From assembly GCA_037176885.1 (NCBI GenBank), contig JAWWNJ010000132.1:310001-374000 (forward strand): DNA of 64,000 bases, in the 5' to 3' direction. The notes under the pieces are model-generated. The model was not told where the DNA came from. It saw only the letters and a program-made list of their open reading frames with translations, and did not search any database. Shown one piece after another: positions 43,691-56,538 of the stretch; position 1 is the stretch's first letter, and every line of letters starts with the position of its first letter. This stretch comes from Favolaschia claudopus. Taxonomy: Eukaryota > Basidiomycota > Agaricomycetes > Agaricales > Mycenaceae. A program made the position numbers and the translations under genes.

Positions 43691-45621
43691 CTACACAGTC
43701 AACGACATGAAACGCTCCCGCAGCCCCAGTTCGGGCTCATGATTCTCGCATCTGTCGTTCTGCCAATCCAGCGCCGACTGCACATTGTCGGACCTCGGAC
43801 TGAACCACAGGCTCCGACCCATGACGACGTTGCGCGTTTTACGTTCCTTTCCGAACATGAATATCGATTCAATGAATGTGTAGCATCGCGGCTTGCGCAG
43901 TACACTAAAGACAGGAGTAGAATGAATTTCATATCGTATATGAGGCAGAAGAGGAGGAAAACTCACACGTTGAGCATCTCCTGATTTTGCGCATTTCGGT
44001 TGGCGGGGTCCATGGATTGGTTTTCGGAGGGGGGAAAGACATAGGTGTTGATGTTCTTCAGAGAGCATGTTCCCGCAGGGTAGTTGACGTTAGTGTAGTC
44101 GATTGAGAGCATGAAGTTCTCCACTGGCTCGTTCGGAAAGTCGCGTTTTGTGACCTTGCGCAGGTGGGGGAGGTGAACTTGGGCGTCAGTGAACATCAGT
44201 TGCGGGATGAAGCTGGCATCGGAGTCGAGCAACATAGGGACCCCGCCCACTACAACATTTAGGTTGGAGTACAATGAAAAACAAAGAGAATAATGCTCAC
44301 GAGCTGTTGAGCTTTTCTTGAGTTTACATAGGGTCCGATGGGTTGGCCAGGCGTTTCTTTGGCATTCTCGTGAACAGTAGTACATGTACATACACCCTCC
44401 ACAGGCGTGCAGCTCAGATTTTCGACCTGTTTTGGAACACTAAACAAGACTGACCATGTTAGAGATAACTGGAAACAAAGGAGGCGAAAAACGGACGTTG
44501 GCATATTCACACGCGACACGACCCACACCTCGGATCTCCTTCGGGAGCTTGGCTATTCGAGCTCGGGTGTACAACAGGAGAACCCACGACATCCAGTCGT
44601 CGCAGAGATAACTCTTCATAACCGTTGCGTCTACAAGCTTGGGCGAGATGTCTTTGTGCTCGCGCTTCATCATTTTGATGACGGAGAGATACATGAGGTT
44701 GGAAGGCAGAATGTCGCGGAGGATGTGCTGCAATGGAGGTTTGCAAGGTGCGAAATCGCCTCTATCGACTGTGGTGCTGAGAATGCAGATGGCTTCTAAC
44801 AGCCCTGCGTCGACAGCCTGTGAGACGGATCGCGGGCAGTTGTGCTCGACCAGCGCTCGCTCAAGGAAGGTGAGGCCAGTGTGCACACAACGCGAATAGT
44901 TCTGCGAGCCGTTGGTGCCGATGAGTGGTGCCACGAGGGACAGCATGCGAGAAACGACCCAGGTTGCAGTATCTGCTAGGAGAGTCCAAGCCAGCGGATG
45001 GTCGGGGATGGAGAGGAAGTTGGTGAGAGCGTGAACGAAGTGGAAGGTATGCTCAGCAGGAATTGGGGATTGTGAAATGATGAGTTGCAGTTTCAAGATG
45101 AGGATTCTCGCGATCTTTTTCGAGTCGTCATCCGCGGCTATGACGATTTCGTCCATGTTGTCTATCGTGGTCGAGGATTGGAGGATGGAGAGCAAGATAA
45201 ACGGAGCTGTAGGAGAAGCGGGATGCATACAAAGACGGGTGCATAGTGCAAGCACTCCAATCGTTGCTTTGATGGGAATTTTCATATCGGCATCGACGTA
45301 TAACGCGAGGATTAAACTGGAGATCGTCGCGATCGCTTTCGCCGCGTTTTCGGAAACTGTTTCCGCGTAAACTCGCTGGCCGTGGAAGTAGCAGCACCAG
45401 GCAAATATCCCGGACCAAGCATCGACGACCTGCGACCTCAGCGTTGAAGCCAGCAATAGATTCGAGAGAGGTAAACCTCTGAGGTTTAACAGTGATTTCC
45501 AGGCAAGATCCGATGCATCGTTGGCCACCGGTGGCTTGCCTGACTTGGGGACCTTGTTCTTTTCGAGATCAGCAAGATAACTCTTGAGTTTGCGAGGGTC
45601 GATGGTATCCTTGGACGACAT
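43691..45621 (-). CDS. MYND-type zinc-finger protein
   Basis: The gene starts at ATG 45621 (MSSKDTIDPRKLKSY). It runs through a long alpha-helical region of about 360 residues, possibly armadillo-like repeats, and ends in a MYND finger: CEYANV joined by an intron to CSKTGRKSELHACGGC, then YCSRECQRNAW and HRTLCK. The Cys/His spacing matches the two interleaved zinc sites of MYND domains, which bind proline-rich partner peptides. After the finger come two further exons ending RFMSLTV at stop 43691. Introns are short (for example around 44240-44300 and 43930-43980). Many Agaricomycetes have large families of such helical-MYND proteins of unknown role. No lesion seen. Confidence 0.75.
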
Positions 45622-46808
45622 GGTCGTTCGTTGCAAGGAGCAATAAGTACAGTCTCTTGATGACATCAATCTTGATTTGTTGTTATTTGTTGTTTCTATA
45701 TGGATGCCCACACTTCTTAACTGGACGCATTACAATCTTATCCTCTCACATATTCTCGCTGAAGACGGCCCATCACCAAACGACCTCCAAAGCCTCACCG
45801 AAGTCACCTCAAAGGGCACAAAGTCCCTCAAATTTGCGCGCAGCCTGGGAACACCCTTCGGAGGTCCTTCATAGGGACGGTGAAATAGTAAAAGGGCTTC
45901 ATAGTCTTGCTTGGGCTAGGACCACTTCGAAGGACTTTGAAAGACTTCAAAGGCCTATGTGCGGCTTTCTCCTCCATTGGCTTTATTTCTTACAGTTCCG
46001 ACCAAAATATAATGAAGTTCATGTATTTATGTAGCTGATACAACATATTTCGAGTACGACACTGGTAGTATAGAGACACACGAAAGCTCAGCACTAAAGG
46101 AGAAAAGGATCGACATCAGCACAAGACAAAATGAGACGCAATGATGAAGACTCACGGTTTGAGGGTTAGAGTACAAATAGCAAGCTGAAGGGAAGTAGAC
46201 GAAGTCAGTAGACAAATAAGAAGGGATTTAAATCGACTCACGACGATACAGAATCCGTAAGTGCCTGCAAAGAGAAGTTGTCAGAAAGCGATAAAGAAAA
46301 TCAATGGGGAGACTCACGCGAGCGGTCAGGGTAGAAGTAGAAATAAGTAGAACTCTGACGCAGAGCATGTGAGACAGAGCATGTGAGATGGGACGCATCA
46401 CGATACTTACAAGTAAAAGCGAGGCGAGTCAGTTTAGTGCGGTCGCGACCATATCTAGTGTGAGATCAGTCAATCAGATAAACCAATCTGCGAGAACGTA
46501 CCAAAAATATGTGGTCATCAGCATTCTGAGAGGCTAAGAGGTCCCGAAACATGATAGTGGAATCTGAGAGTGGATGAGCGAGGAAAGAACAGGGAACAAA
46601 ACTTACAGGATGAAAGCATCGAATCTTCCGCTGGATAGAAACTGGTAGCAATGGTCGGCGTATGCGATTGATATTAGCCTATAATCCATTAGATATCAGT
46701 AGCGGTCTGAGAGTAGCACTCACAGATTGTTTGATGCGATCCGTCAAGCTTCAAAGGTTGCGTGAGTACAGGCTCGTCAAAACAGAAGTTGCATACCTTA
46801 TTCGTGAG
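45622..46808 (-). other. non-coding stretch rich in consensus splice sites
   Basis: On the minus strand at least six strong donors (GTAAGT, GTGAGT or GTACGT) occur between 46740 and 46130, each followed 45-65 bp later by a pyrimidine-AG acceptor. They leave exon-sized pieces of 20-75 nt. Some pieces read plausibly (YADHCYQFLSSGRFDAFIL, MFRDLLASQNADDHIFL, YGRDRTKLTRLAF, TYGFCIV), but I cannot join them in a single frame. This may be a decayed or unrecognised gene, or spliced 3' UTR of the DUF6698 gene. Confidence 0.35.
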
Positions 46809-48441
46809 CTAATCAGAGGAGGAATCTGGAGGCGGCTGCGCACGACGACGGGCCGCACGGCGAGCGCGTAGAATAGTCCCCGGCGATTCTACCGGCTCGT
46901 CGTCCGAGTCATCATCGTCTTCCTGTTCCCCGGACCCAAACACACCACTAGATGTACATCAGCGATCATAGATGAAAGCCCAGAGAGATGACTTACCGTT
47001 GGAACCACGCTAACGTCTCAACAGCCCACTTGTCCGTCGGATCCGATTCAAAGAGCAAGATAACATTGTCGAACATCTTCTCATACTTATAAGAACCATC
47101 CTTGTCGGCCCAATCACTCGTCGAGATCATCGTGCGAGCCTGGAAACAAATCAGGGAATGCAGAAAACAATACCACCAAACTTACTTGAACGCAAGCGTA
47201 GGCTATCATTTGAGGGGTAACCGTCAATTGTCCGTGAGCCACAGCGTGACAAACTCTCGGAATCTTTGAACAACCATCCATCGCCGAGCCTGGTGCTGTC
47301 CAAATATGGCGCAAGACCTGACAAAGGAGAATTGCCGAGAGAAATCAATTGAAGCCAGAGTAATAAACGTACCCGCAATAGAAACTGACTACGGAAAAGG
47401 CCCTGCTCTGAATCGTCAGGGTCGAAGGAGTTTTCGGCGTAGAAGCAAGACGGCCACTGATCCAGCTCAGCGACAAGAGCCTTCTTGGCATCAGTGGTCT
47501 TGCCGCGCCTGAGGGCTTTGAGTGCCCTGGATAAGGTGAGTGCTGAGTCTCGTGTGAAGAAGGGAGCGCGTACTCAACAGCAGCTGGCGTAAGGGTAGGC
47601 TCGGAGTCGTTGTCATCATCAGCAGTCGTCATTTCATTGATCTGCGTGCGGATGGGCCAGGGGATGAGTGCGTCGCGTAACATGGGGTGGTTCAAGCCGC
47701 GATTGGATTTGGATTGAGTCTTCGGAGTGTTGGGGACAAGTGAGAGGGAGCGGTCGTGTAGAACATAGTTTAGTTCATGCTTGAGGCCCGTAGAATCGGT
47801 TTGACGCGCTCCGCTTGAAGCGCCGCGGAACTGAGTACTCGGAATTAGTGGGGAAGGTTAAATGACAAGGCAGCGAACGCACCAGAGAGACGAGACTACT
47901 CCAATCCTTAGAATCCTTGTGAAATTCGCGCACGACGTCCAGCGATTCGGGCGAGATGCTGAACATTTGATTGAAGGCCTTGACATGCTTCTGTTGCTCG
48001 AGTAGCTCGCTAAATGCTGGTATTAGTGCAGGACAAGATAGAGGCAAAGCAACACATACCTCTGAGGGATAGTCACAGTATTGGCGGCGTCGATGGCGGT
48101 CCTAGTGGCCCACAGGGCCTGAGACCCGTCTCTGAGAACCATTCCGATTTCCAAAAACGGATTGACAACCGCGAGGAAAGTAACGAGCGCAGGATAGTAG
48201 TTTTTGGTATGCGGATTTCGTTGTCCTGTGAGCTTAAGCGAGAGATATCGTAGAAGAAGAGAGCGCCGTACATAGACTCTCTTTTGGACTTCTTGCGAGG
48301 ACCTGAGCCGTCCATGTCGGCGACACACTCATCGAACGCGCGCTTGGCCGGGGTGACGGTAGCGGGAGCTGGTTGAGCGGTGGAAGACGAAGCGTCAGAG
48401 CCAGACGGGACTGAGTTGTTGGCGGGGGCGGATGTCGACAT
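46809..48441 (-). CDS. DUF6698-domain protein
   Basis: ATG 48441 begins a Ser/Ala/Pro-rich head (MSTSAPANNSVPSGSD) with a basic KRAFDE and RKKSKRE stretch. Exons then follow with the DUF6698 pattern: NYYPALVTFLAVVNPFLE, GLKHELNYVLHDRS, RGLNHPMLRDALIPW, SEQGLFRSQFLLRVLRHIW, TVTPQMIAYACVQ, WADKDGSYKYEKMFDNV and KWAVETLAWFQR. The protein ends in an acidic then Arg-rich tail (stop 46809-46811). DUF6698 is an agaricomycete-specific family of unknown function, expanded in many genomes and often found near transposons. The first intron, after KRE, could not be placed in a unique phase. The N-terminal boundary lies 170 bp from the Plavaka stop. Confidence 0.7.
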
Positions 48442-48610
48442 GGTGGTCGGGAACAAGAAGCGCGTCAAGGAGCATCGCCGCTTTGAAGACGCGGTCACGT
48501 GCTAAATTCCCCTTTCGGCAATGCCTTTGAATTTTCGATTTCTTCAACTTCGCCGCATCCGCGACGTGATGTCAGGTAAAAAAACAACCAGATATATTAA
48601 ATTTCACATA

Positions 48611-51600
48611 TCAGAAGTCAGCAATACCAGCGGAATCAAGAAAATCATCGTCTGTGGGCTCAGCCCCATTTTCGTCCTCACCCTCCTCATCTGATGTCTC
48701 TTCTTCCTCGCTCGATTCGTCTGAACCCGAGTGGCTTTCAGAGCCTGAGTTGCCAGAGCCTTCCCCATCTGCCCCTTCAAATTCATCACCGGTACCCAAA
48801 TCACCGCCTCGCTGCACCATCGAATCTGGTGGATCAATCAATATCCATTTCGTCGCCCTCGTCTGCTGCCGTTCCCTCGCCCGTACCCTCTGCGAGCGAA
48901 GCCGCAATATTGCGGTGTCCAATCCCGTTCCCAATATATCTCATGAACATATCTCTGTCGACGAACCTGCGGGATAATTTGTTTGAATTCAAATATTGTT
49001 GAAAGCGAAGTACTCACTGATTGACATAGTAATATTCATAGTCTTCATGATTCTGGTCGTCGAAATGGCGTGCGATTGATGGGCCAAGAAGTTCGGATGT
49101 TCTTCCATAATGGAAGGCGGGAATCAGGTGAGTTGCACGCACAACTTCGGCGGGATCAAGAAAACCGAAGGCACTGAGGTCGGGATCGGAGGCAGAAAGG
49201 AATCCTACGCGATGCAGCCGTCGTGCTAGCCATCCGGCAGAGTGCGTCGTGTCGCGTCCAAACCAGCGAACCCACAGGAAGTCCATACGGTGAAGCTTCG
49301 CAGTGTTTTTGGAACGGGGGCCAACGTGCCGCACCTCTGCATGAAAAATCCCAACAACTCGGGCGTACCAATACGGATGAGCATGGGAATCATCTTCCTC
49401 CTCATGTGCGAGAACCATGATGTCGGGGTGGGTTCGTGTGTTGATGGTGTCTCGATCGCGTCGCAGGTCATAAGTGGTGTAATTTACCCGCAAGATTTTG
49501 TGAGTGTAGAGTCGGTCGCGGACAATGTTCACGTCAGCTAAATCTTGATCCGAGTACTCTGTCTCGTCGCCCGAATACGGAATGCCTAGGAGACGGCTCA
49601 ATAGATGAGATTTGAGGTCATCATTGAAGTTCTGTATTGAGCGTCAGTTTCAAGGAACATCGCACCAAGAGAGCTGGGTCATCTGAAAAGTCGTCAGGAA
49701 GATCAAGCGCATGAAGCCAGGTCCGTTTCGACTCCGAAATATGGTATCGTTGACGAGGTGGGGTGCGAGGCAGAGTATCGTGGGTGGGAGCCAACTTGTC
49801 CGCATTCTTGGTGCGCTGTTCCTTGGACTGTTGCTCAGGCTGAGGAGGAGTTGTAGGCTGCTTTTTAGGCGCTTTTGGATTCATCCGCAACTTGATGCGG
49901 CGTAACAGACGTTTTCTGCGTTCATGTGCGGCGATTTGCTGCTCAAAATTGCGCTTATTCGTTTTCGCATAAGCCCTCTTGGCGGCACAATGAGCCAGTT
50001 CGCCCTGTAACACACGATTTATTTATCCATCTGCAAGCTCATACGAGAAAAACAACTGAACTCACCAACACCGTCGAGTATGACTCTATAGTCCCTACGT
50101 CGACCACCGCATCTGGATAGTCACCGAATGAGTGCCACTTATAAGTGTTGATGCATTTGTTCCATGTTTTGCGGGCTTTCGAGGTCGTCGCGGGCGTGGG
50201 ATTACCTGTAGATTTTGAATTTTTCTTGGCTTGTCGTCGGGCGCGTCGGTTTTGTTCTTGAGGAAGCTCGTATGTCGTATAAGCTTCACAAGTCGTGCTC
50301 AGAAAGTGGCGAGCCTGCGCGCCGAGCTCTTTCGTAACGATTCTCCATGCAGAAACGGTGCCAGAAGTATGTAGACGGAGTTTTCCGTAGGCGTGCCAGG
50401 TTGCGAAGGTGTAGAGTAACGTGAGTATGATTGCATTGTGTGGTTCGGGGAGCAGACCCTCGAACGCAGGTATGCAACACTACGAGTATTGAGCGGCTTG
50501 AAAATTTAGCTGATGGATTTGCTCACTTGTAGAATATCTTCGAAGTCCCGCGCTGCTGGTTTCTTCATGTCGGAAACATTGGTATGAAACCGGCGAATTG
50601 TGCTTTCCCCGAAGGTAGGAATTTTTCGAAACCTGAAGCAATCAGAACAAGATCCGTGCGTACAAAGAACTTACCCACCGTTCATTCAAAACCTCGACAG
50701 AAATCGGATTGTACGCATGCAGAACGCGAATGAGATGAAGGAATAAAGATTTCCAGCCTCCGAGTTCGACTTCATGTAAGAAATCGGGAACAAACATGCT
50801 AAAGAAATTGAAGCCGTATTGAGCGAGCTTCGAGAACGCATTCTGGATGAGACAATGAGGAAAGAGAGGCTGGAGATAAGCAAGAGGACTCACGCGGGTG
50901 GGTACAAGCGATGTTGGCTTCAGAATTCGGTTGATAGCAGCTCCGGCAACGAGATAACCTTTCTCAAAAATCCATCGACGGGCTGTATCGATGGTGCGTC
51001 GATACCATGGATTATCTTCGCGGATTTTCTGTCGGCGGCGCATATCGGCTTTCGTACCCATTTGGGAGATTTGTTCTTTCTCCACGAAACAGCGGGGACA
51101 AGGACATCCTCCGAAATATTTGATGGTCGCGAGAAGGACCCTGGAATTAATTAGCGCGAAGGTAGGCGGAAGAAGGAGAGATTACTTTTCAGGATAGTCG
51201 GCCCCGTAAGTGAAAAATCTCGGGAAAACCAACCGTTCGATGCCATCGTAACACTTGATGACAATGCCGTGGACGTAGGCATGGATAAACTCTGGAGAGA
51301 GAAGGAGATCCCAGATACCATGCATGAGCTCTCGTTTGAGGTGAGCCCATACATCGGCAGACACGGCGACACCGAATTTTTGACGATAGAAATCTTTGAG
51401 CGAGTCCGGAAGCTGGAGTACAAGAATGAGAACATTGATAAGTTTGGACGAGAATTTGGAGACGTACCGAAGGGAAATAAGCTTGATGAAACCCAGCATT
51501 CGCCGAGGGCTTTGCTCGAGTGTATTTGGAAAGGTTGCCAAAGAAGGTATACAGCGGCCACAGCGATGCGTTCCCAAAATTGGCTAAGTGTGTCGCGTCC

Positions 51601-52833
51601 GACCAAAACATATACGCCGCTATAATCGTTTCGAGATGAGGCGTGGTCGCCGCCTTCGGAAGCTGATTGTGTGCCTTCAGCATTCTCGGCGACGTGTAAA
51701 TCTCGCCGTAAACAACTTGATGGCCCTCGGGAAGTTCAGGAAGTCCGTGTTCGTCCACGGTGACGTCGACAGGGACCAGTTGAACGTCGGGATCGCCGGG
51801 GTCGTATGCTGGGTCCCACCGATACTCAAAGGGCGTAGTATGGTATTCCTCGAACATGGGGCTCTGGAAGGCTTCGATCATAACATCGAGAAGAGGTCGA
51901 TACATGAGCACGGGAACTTCAAACTCGGGGGCCTCCATCTCAGCAACACATTGTTTTGGCGCTGGAAGCTTAATTTTGACAGACGCCGTCTTCCATCCAT
52001 CGGGAGCAGAGGCGGATTCGTCGATGCTGCTGGCAAGAGTATCGTCCAAACGTTTGTTCTCGCGCGCGGCGCGGAAGTTTCGCAGATGAGCGACATCAAA
52101 GTCATCTTGGAGGAGTACATCCTCGACAAGAGCGTCGAGCTCGGCGAGGGATTTAAGGTTGGTGCCGAGATGGAACCAAGCCATCAATCTTGCGACCGTC
52201 GCGTTGAGGAAAGGGAACCAAGGGGCAGTGGGGACGGTGGGGGTCGCATCAGGTTGATTTTTTTGAGACACAAGGAGGTCGGAGGATGCACATAAATCAT
52301 CCAAAGAAATGGATTGGTCGGGATCGCGTGTGGGGGGATGAGGAAAAACTTTATATAGCCCGTATGAGTTGGGCGCTGTCTTGAACCATCTCGGGCGCAC
52401 AGTGTTCTCAGGTTCAGGCGGGGGTTCAGGGTCATTCTGCGGAGGTTCGGGGATTTCGACGGGAGGGGGTGCAGCAGGACTCTCGTCGCGGTATCGTTTG
52501 GGCAGAACAATGCGACGACCAGGACGTCCATTCCGGCGTAGCGGAGGTGGACTGGGAACTCGTGGCGGAGGTGATGGGGCGCGAATATCCTCCTGCGGCG
52601 TTGATTTAATAATCTCGAATCGACATTTGAAAGAAAAACAATAGACTGACTGCAGAAGGTGCTTCTTCAGGTACCGGATCTGGCGCAGGAGCCGCCTCAG
52701 CAGCTTGCGCAGCTATACTCTGTGCTGCCGCCGCTTCGTGTCTGGCCAACAGGACTTTACATTTATTTTGATGATTCGCCATTGCGGCACGGCCGCCTTT
52801 AGTACGATGACCACAGACACAGGTTTTAGCCAT
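48611..52833 (-). CDS. Plavaka-family transposase, apparently intact
   Basis: ATG 52833 opens an N-terminal zinc-finger-like segment (CVCGHRTKGGRAAMANHQNKC), then a proline-rich linker. The Plavaka core follows: PWFPFLNATVARLMAWF, PFEYRWDP, VYGEIYTSPRMLKAH, FWSDATHLANFGNASLWPLY, FGGCPCPRCFVEK, FFSMFVPDFLHEVELGGWK and HNAIILTLLYTFATWHAYGKL. The acidic residues in FWSDATHL and VPDFLHEVELG are candidates for the DDE-type catalytic site; this is inference. The C-terminus has LHRMDFLWVRWFGRD and an acidic Ser/Glu tail ending GIADF. Exons join through short introns without a visible lesion, giving over 1,100 residues. Plavaka elements are CACTA-related DNA transposons of Agaricomycetes. Terminal repeats were not located by eye. 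Confidence 0.87.
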
Positions 52834-53099
52834 GATAAATAAGAGGAAGATTAACGAAAGTGTCGCCAGTCTCATGAGGGAAGCAAGTTAAAGGCCAACT
52901 TAGAGCTCAGACGGCGCAGAAGGTGCCAGCAGGATTTTTGTGCAGAGCGGATACAGGGAGGAATCTAAGCCGACTGATAGCCTAGGAGTCGCCCGGGAAG
53001 TGGCTTTGAAGCGCGTCGACAGCCTACGAAACGCCGGCGGAGGGCGCGCTGGGCCGGAAGGCACTGCGGAGCAACTGCGGAGGTCCTCTCCAGACGCGT

Positions 53100-54553
53100 C
53101 GCAGCCTGGGAAGAGCTTCAGACCGTCACGGGGTCCTTTGATGGTGACGTACATGCTCCACAAAATGTGCCTTCAACCTCCACTACCAATGTCGATGGCT
53201 ATGCTCTGCGTTGTAGGTTGTTCGGTCCGACCCCTTGATGTGTGTCGGACTCATAGACGATTTCCAGCGGCCGATCGTCCTGGCGTGTATCAAGTTCTAA
53301 CCTCGCAAAGCCACCGCCTCACCGTACCGATCCCGGCCGATTCCATCTATCGCGTCAATACGTATACAGAAGGTCCGCTTTCAGCAGAGACAGACGCTGT
53401 CATCATGGTGGAAGATACTCGGCTTGTGTCGACCTATACTGGTGCTGATGGCTCAGATGGGGAAGGGGAAGAGAAGGAGGTCGAGTGCCATTTGGCACAA
53501 GTGCCTGCGGGTGAAAACAAGGTGAAAATGTCCGCGCGCCTGGATCAGATGTGAAGCAAGGCGATTTGGTTCTTCAAACGGGGGATATATTGCTCAGTGA
53601 AGGAGGTGAAATCGGTACTTTGGCTTTCCTCGGTAGGAAAGAGGTATGCCGCTCATTCTTCATTTGAAATCATTGCTGATTGGTCGCCCAGGTACAAGTC
53701 CTTAGTCTACAAGCGACCCGTTGTAGCGCTGCTCAGCACTGGAAATGAGCTACTTGATCTCCAAAACCCGCATCCTCAATCCGGTGATGACTGGGGAGGT
53801 ATACGAACAGACCGTCGTTACAAGCCGCATTGCGCGGCCTCGGTTACGACGTGGTCGACCTGGGCATTGTCCCAGATGAGTTGAGCCATTCTCATCAATG
53901 TCATGAAGCCGAGCTAACGGTGTCTCAGCATCTCCTCTCATGTCGAGGCAATCCAGAAAGGTCTCGACACAGCGGACATCCTGTTGACGACAGGCGGAAC
54001 CTCCATGGGCCCGACAGACCTCCTGAAGCCTGTCATTGCGCGCCATTTCTCGGGGACGATACACTTTGGGCGTGTAACAGTGAAACCTGGCAAGCCCACT
54101 ACTTTCGCGACCATACCTTGTGCAGGCGATGTCGCGAAACCCGTCTTCGCGCTGCCCGGGAACCCTGCCTCGGCGCTCGTGATGTTCAATGTCTTCGTCG
54201 TCCCTGCGTTGAGGAAGCTTGGCGGATGGCCGGAATCGCGGTGTCAATTGGCTCCCGTACCTGTCAAAGTGCGTCCATCCAGCAATTCTTGGTTTACTGG
54301 TCATTGATTTTCGAGTAAGCTCGCGAGTCCGATGAACCTCGATCCACGGACAGAGTTCCATCGCGTGGTTATAAAAGCAGACATGGATGGTTTACGAGCG
54401 TTCAGCACAGGTGGTCAGCGCTCTAGTCGGGTAGCGAGTCTTAGTGGAGCGAACTGCTTTGTCGTTTTGCCCATGCGGACGCAGGAGCAGAGCCGGCTGG
54501 AGGCAGGGACGGTTGTCTCTGCTATGCTTATCGGAGAAATCTTGAATGTCTGA
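53100..54553 (+). pseudogene. gephyrin/MoeA-type molybdotransferase, truncated, one frameshift
   Basis: Exons read DVHAPQNVPSTSTTNVDGYA, RPGVYQVLTSQS, GPLSAETDAVIMVEDT, GSDVKQGDLVLQTGDILLSE, KRPVVALLSTGNELLDL, RGLGYDVVDLGIVPD, ADILLTTGGTSMGPTDLLK, VKPGKPTTFAT, PVFALPGNPASALVMFN and, at the end, GANCFVVLP. These are the successive motifs of the MoeA domain, which inserts molybdate into adenylated molybdopterin in the cytosol (the C-terminal half of fungal CnxE and of gephyrin). The N-terminal MogA-like half and the first helices of the MoeA half are absent; the Plavaka gene begins about 270 bp upstream. One base is missing near 53800 between DDWGG and TNRPSLQAAL. Introns are otherwise sound, including one with a GTTGAG donor near 53877. 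Probably a pseudogene, recently derived. Confidence 0.75.
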
Positions 54554-54914
54554 TTGCAGTCGCAAGTGCAAATTGTAGTATATGTTGTACAATGAGCTTC
54601 AGCCCTTCGATCTCAGAGAAGTTACTAGTCACGCTGTACTCGCGCCCAATGGTGTAGTATTTGAGATGTATCGAGGGGACAATTAGCGAGCTACATAAGC
54701 ACGTTTTTGTCTACAGACAACGATTAGGCGGGTGGAAGGCTCTTCCTCCTTTTTGACAATTTGCTCACATGGAAAGCTATGAATTAATCTAGGAAAGACG
54801 CGAAGTGTCCCCACCGCATGACGTATTCCCAAATGCGAGCCTAAGACGCGAGGTGTCACATCACGTGCTGCGGTAACAGTTCGTCAAGTAAAATAATCCT
54901 TCGTTGTTCCCACC
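54554..54914. promoter_or_regulatory. intergenic with a repeated AAGACGCGARGTGTC motif
   Basis: Two copies of AAGACGCGARGTGTC lie about 48 bp apart (near 54795 and 54843), and a CACGTG E-box lies at about 54863. They sit 50-120 bp before the F-box ATG and may be promoter sites. Confidence 0.3.
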
Positions 54915-56538
54915 ATGGCGGATGTCGTTGGCAGTATGGGCTTGAATCAAATGCAGAAACAAGAGATCAGACAAATTCTACAGCACATCCCTCCCCTCCC
55001 CCATCGATATCCTCGACAATTTCTTCACTGGCAGCGGACCTCCCTCGGCGCGATCATAGCCTGATTTCGCACCTTCAAGTCGAGCGCGACGAGATTCAAA
55101 GACAGTATACCGAGTGCCAGAGTCTCAGCGCACCCATTCGTTGCCTTCCACCCGAAATCCTGGTTGAGATTTTCAGCATATGCTGGGATTCCTTCCAATC
55201 CACCGACATCGAATCTTTGTCGTCGGAGGACGTGATTCTCCGCCTAGCTCGTGCCCCTCTTCTCGTCTTGTCTCGAGTGTGTATTCGCTGGCACACAATC
55301 GTTTTGCATACTCCAGTTTTGTGGCACGATGTGCTCCTAGATGCCAACCTCTGGATGGCTCAGGACCTGTCATATCGCACTGCCATGGAGCTACTTCGAG
55401 CGACATTAGAGCGTAGCGGCACTCATCCTATTTCCATCTCGATGTCTATGGCCTCAACTCTCAACAGTTGGCCTTACGTTCCAGCACTTGCCATTGTGGC
55501 TAAGCACCTGCATCGCTGCCATCTGCTGGGATTACAATGTCCTTATTCCGACCTTCCTCATCTGCCTGGTCTGGCGGTGGATCTGTCCCGTCTACAGGTA
55601 CTGTTACTGGACTGTTGGGGTCCAGTTCCTGATGCCGAAAGCGGACTGCAGATGCTCCAAAATTGTCCCCAGCTCCGGATCGTTGATGTCACCGCTGTGG
55701 GAACAGGTGATGATATCGCTTTCTATGCTCTTTTGCCCTGGGAACAGCTCTCTTATGTTTCAGTGCGGCTTTCAATGCAGCAAATAGGGTCAAATATGCT
55801 GGCGGTGGCTTTGCCTCATGTACCTGCGGACAGCACACTCCGTCTCTACTTCTACTTCTCGCCACTGGCCAGAGTTGACAGACAATCCACTTCGCGGACT
55901 TTCTTTCGAATCGCCAGATCTCCAAGCTCATTATCCAGGTGTCTGACATGGATTCGGTCGCTCAGTCGGCAACAGCGTTGGAGTATATTTTGCCGACTTT
56001 CGCGCTACCCAGCCTTGAAAATTTGACAATTTTGACTTCCGAGTCGGAACATTCCAAAGAATTGCCTCTTTCATGGCCCTGCTCTCAATTCCTCTCTCTA
56101 TCGGAGCGGTCATATTTCCATCTACATCTCACCGCTCTTCATCTCTTCGACGTAGCGATCTCCGATGCAGACATCCTCAAGGCTCTAGCCATATTACCCG
56201 AGTTGGAAACTTTCACGGTCTGCGATCATCCCTCATCCTCTTTAAATGGCGTCGGCGACACCCTTTTGACTTCCCTGACACACAACGAAAAATCGCCATA
56301 TCTGGTTCCGAAGCTGAACACATTCGAATGTGAATCAATGCTCCGCTTTGATGACAGAGTTTATCTGGATTTCATCCTGTCGAGGATCGAGAACCTCGAT
56401 GAATCGGATACTTTCGAATGCACATTGTCGTGGAGGCCTGGCTACCACCGAGAATTGGATTCAGTAGTGTCCGGACGTATTCGGGAATTATGTGAGGCCA
56501 AGGATTCAACGTTCTTGTTCATAGGTGAGCAAAAATGA
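54915..56538 (+). pseudogene. F-box/LRR-type protein with frame breaks
   Basis: The open frames read HLQVERDEIQRQYTECQSL, then APIRCLPPEILVEIFSICW, the standard agaricomycete F-box preceded by a short coiled coil. Leu-rich segments follow (HLHRCHLLGLQC, DLSRLQVLLLDCWG, NCPQLRIVDVT, LPSLENLTILTS, ALAILPELETFTVCD), as expected of substrate-binding repeats. The F-box would dock Skp1 in an SCF ubiquitin ligase. The frame is broken between the ATG-led N-terminus and the coiled coil (near 55048) and again near 55880, where no intron is evident. The last exon ends at 56538. Either a young pseudogene or two sequence errors. Confidence 0.6.
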
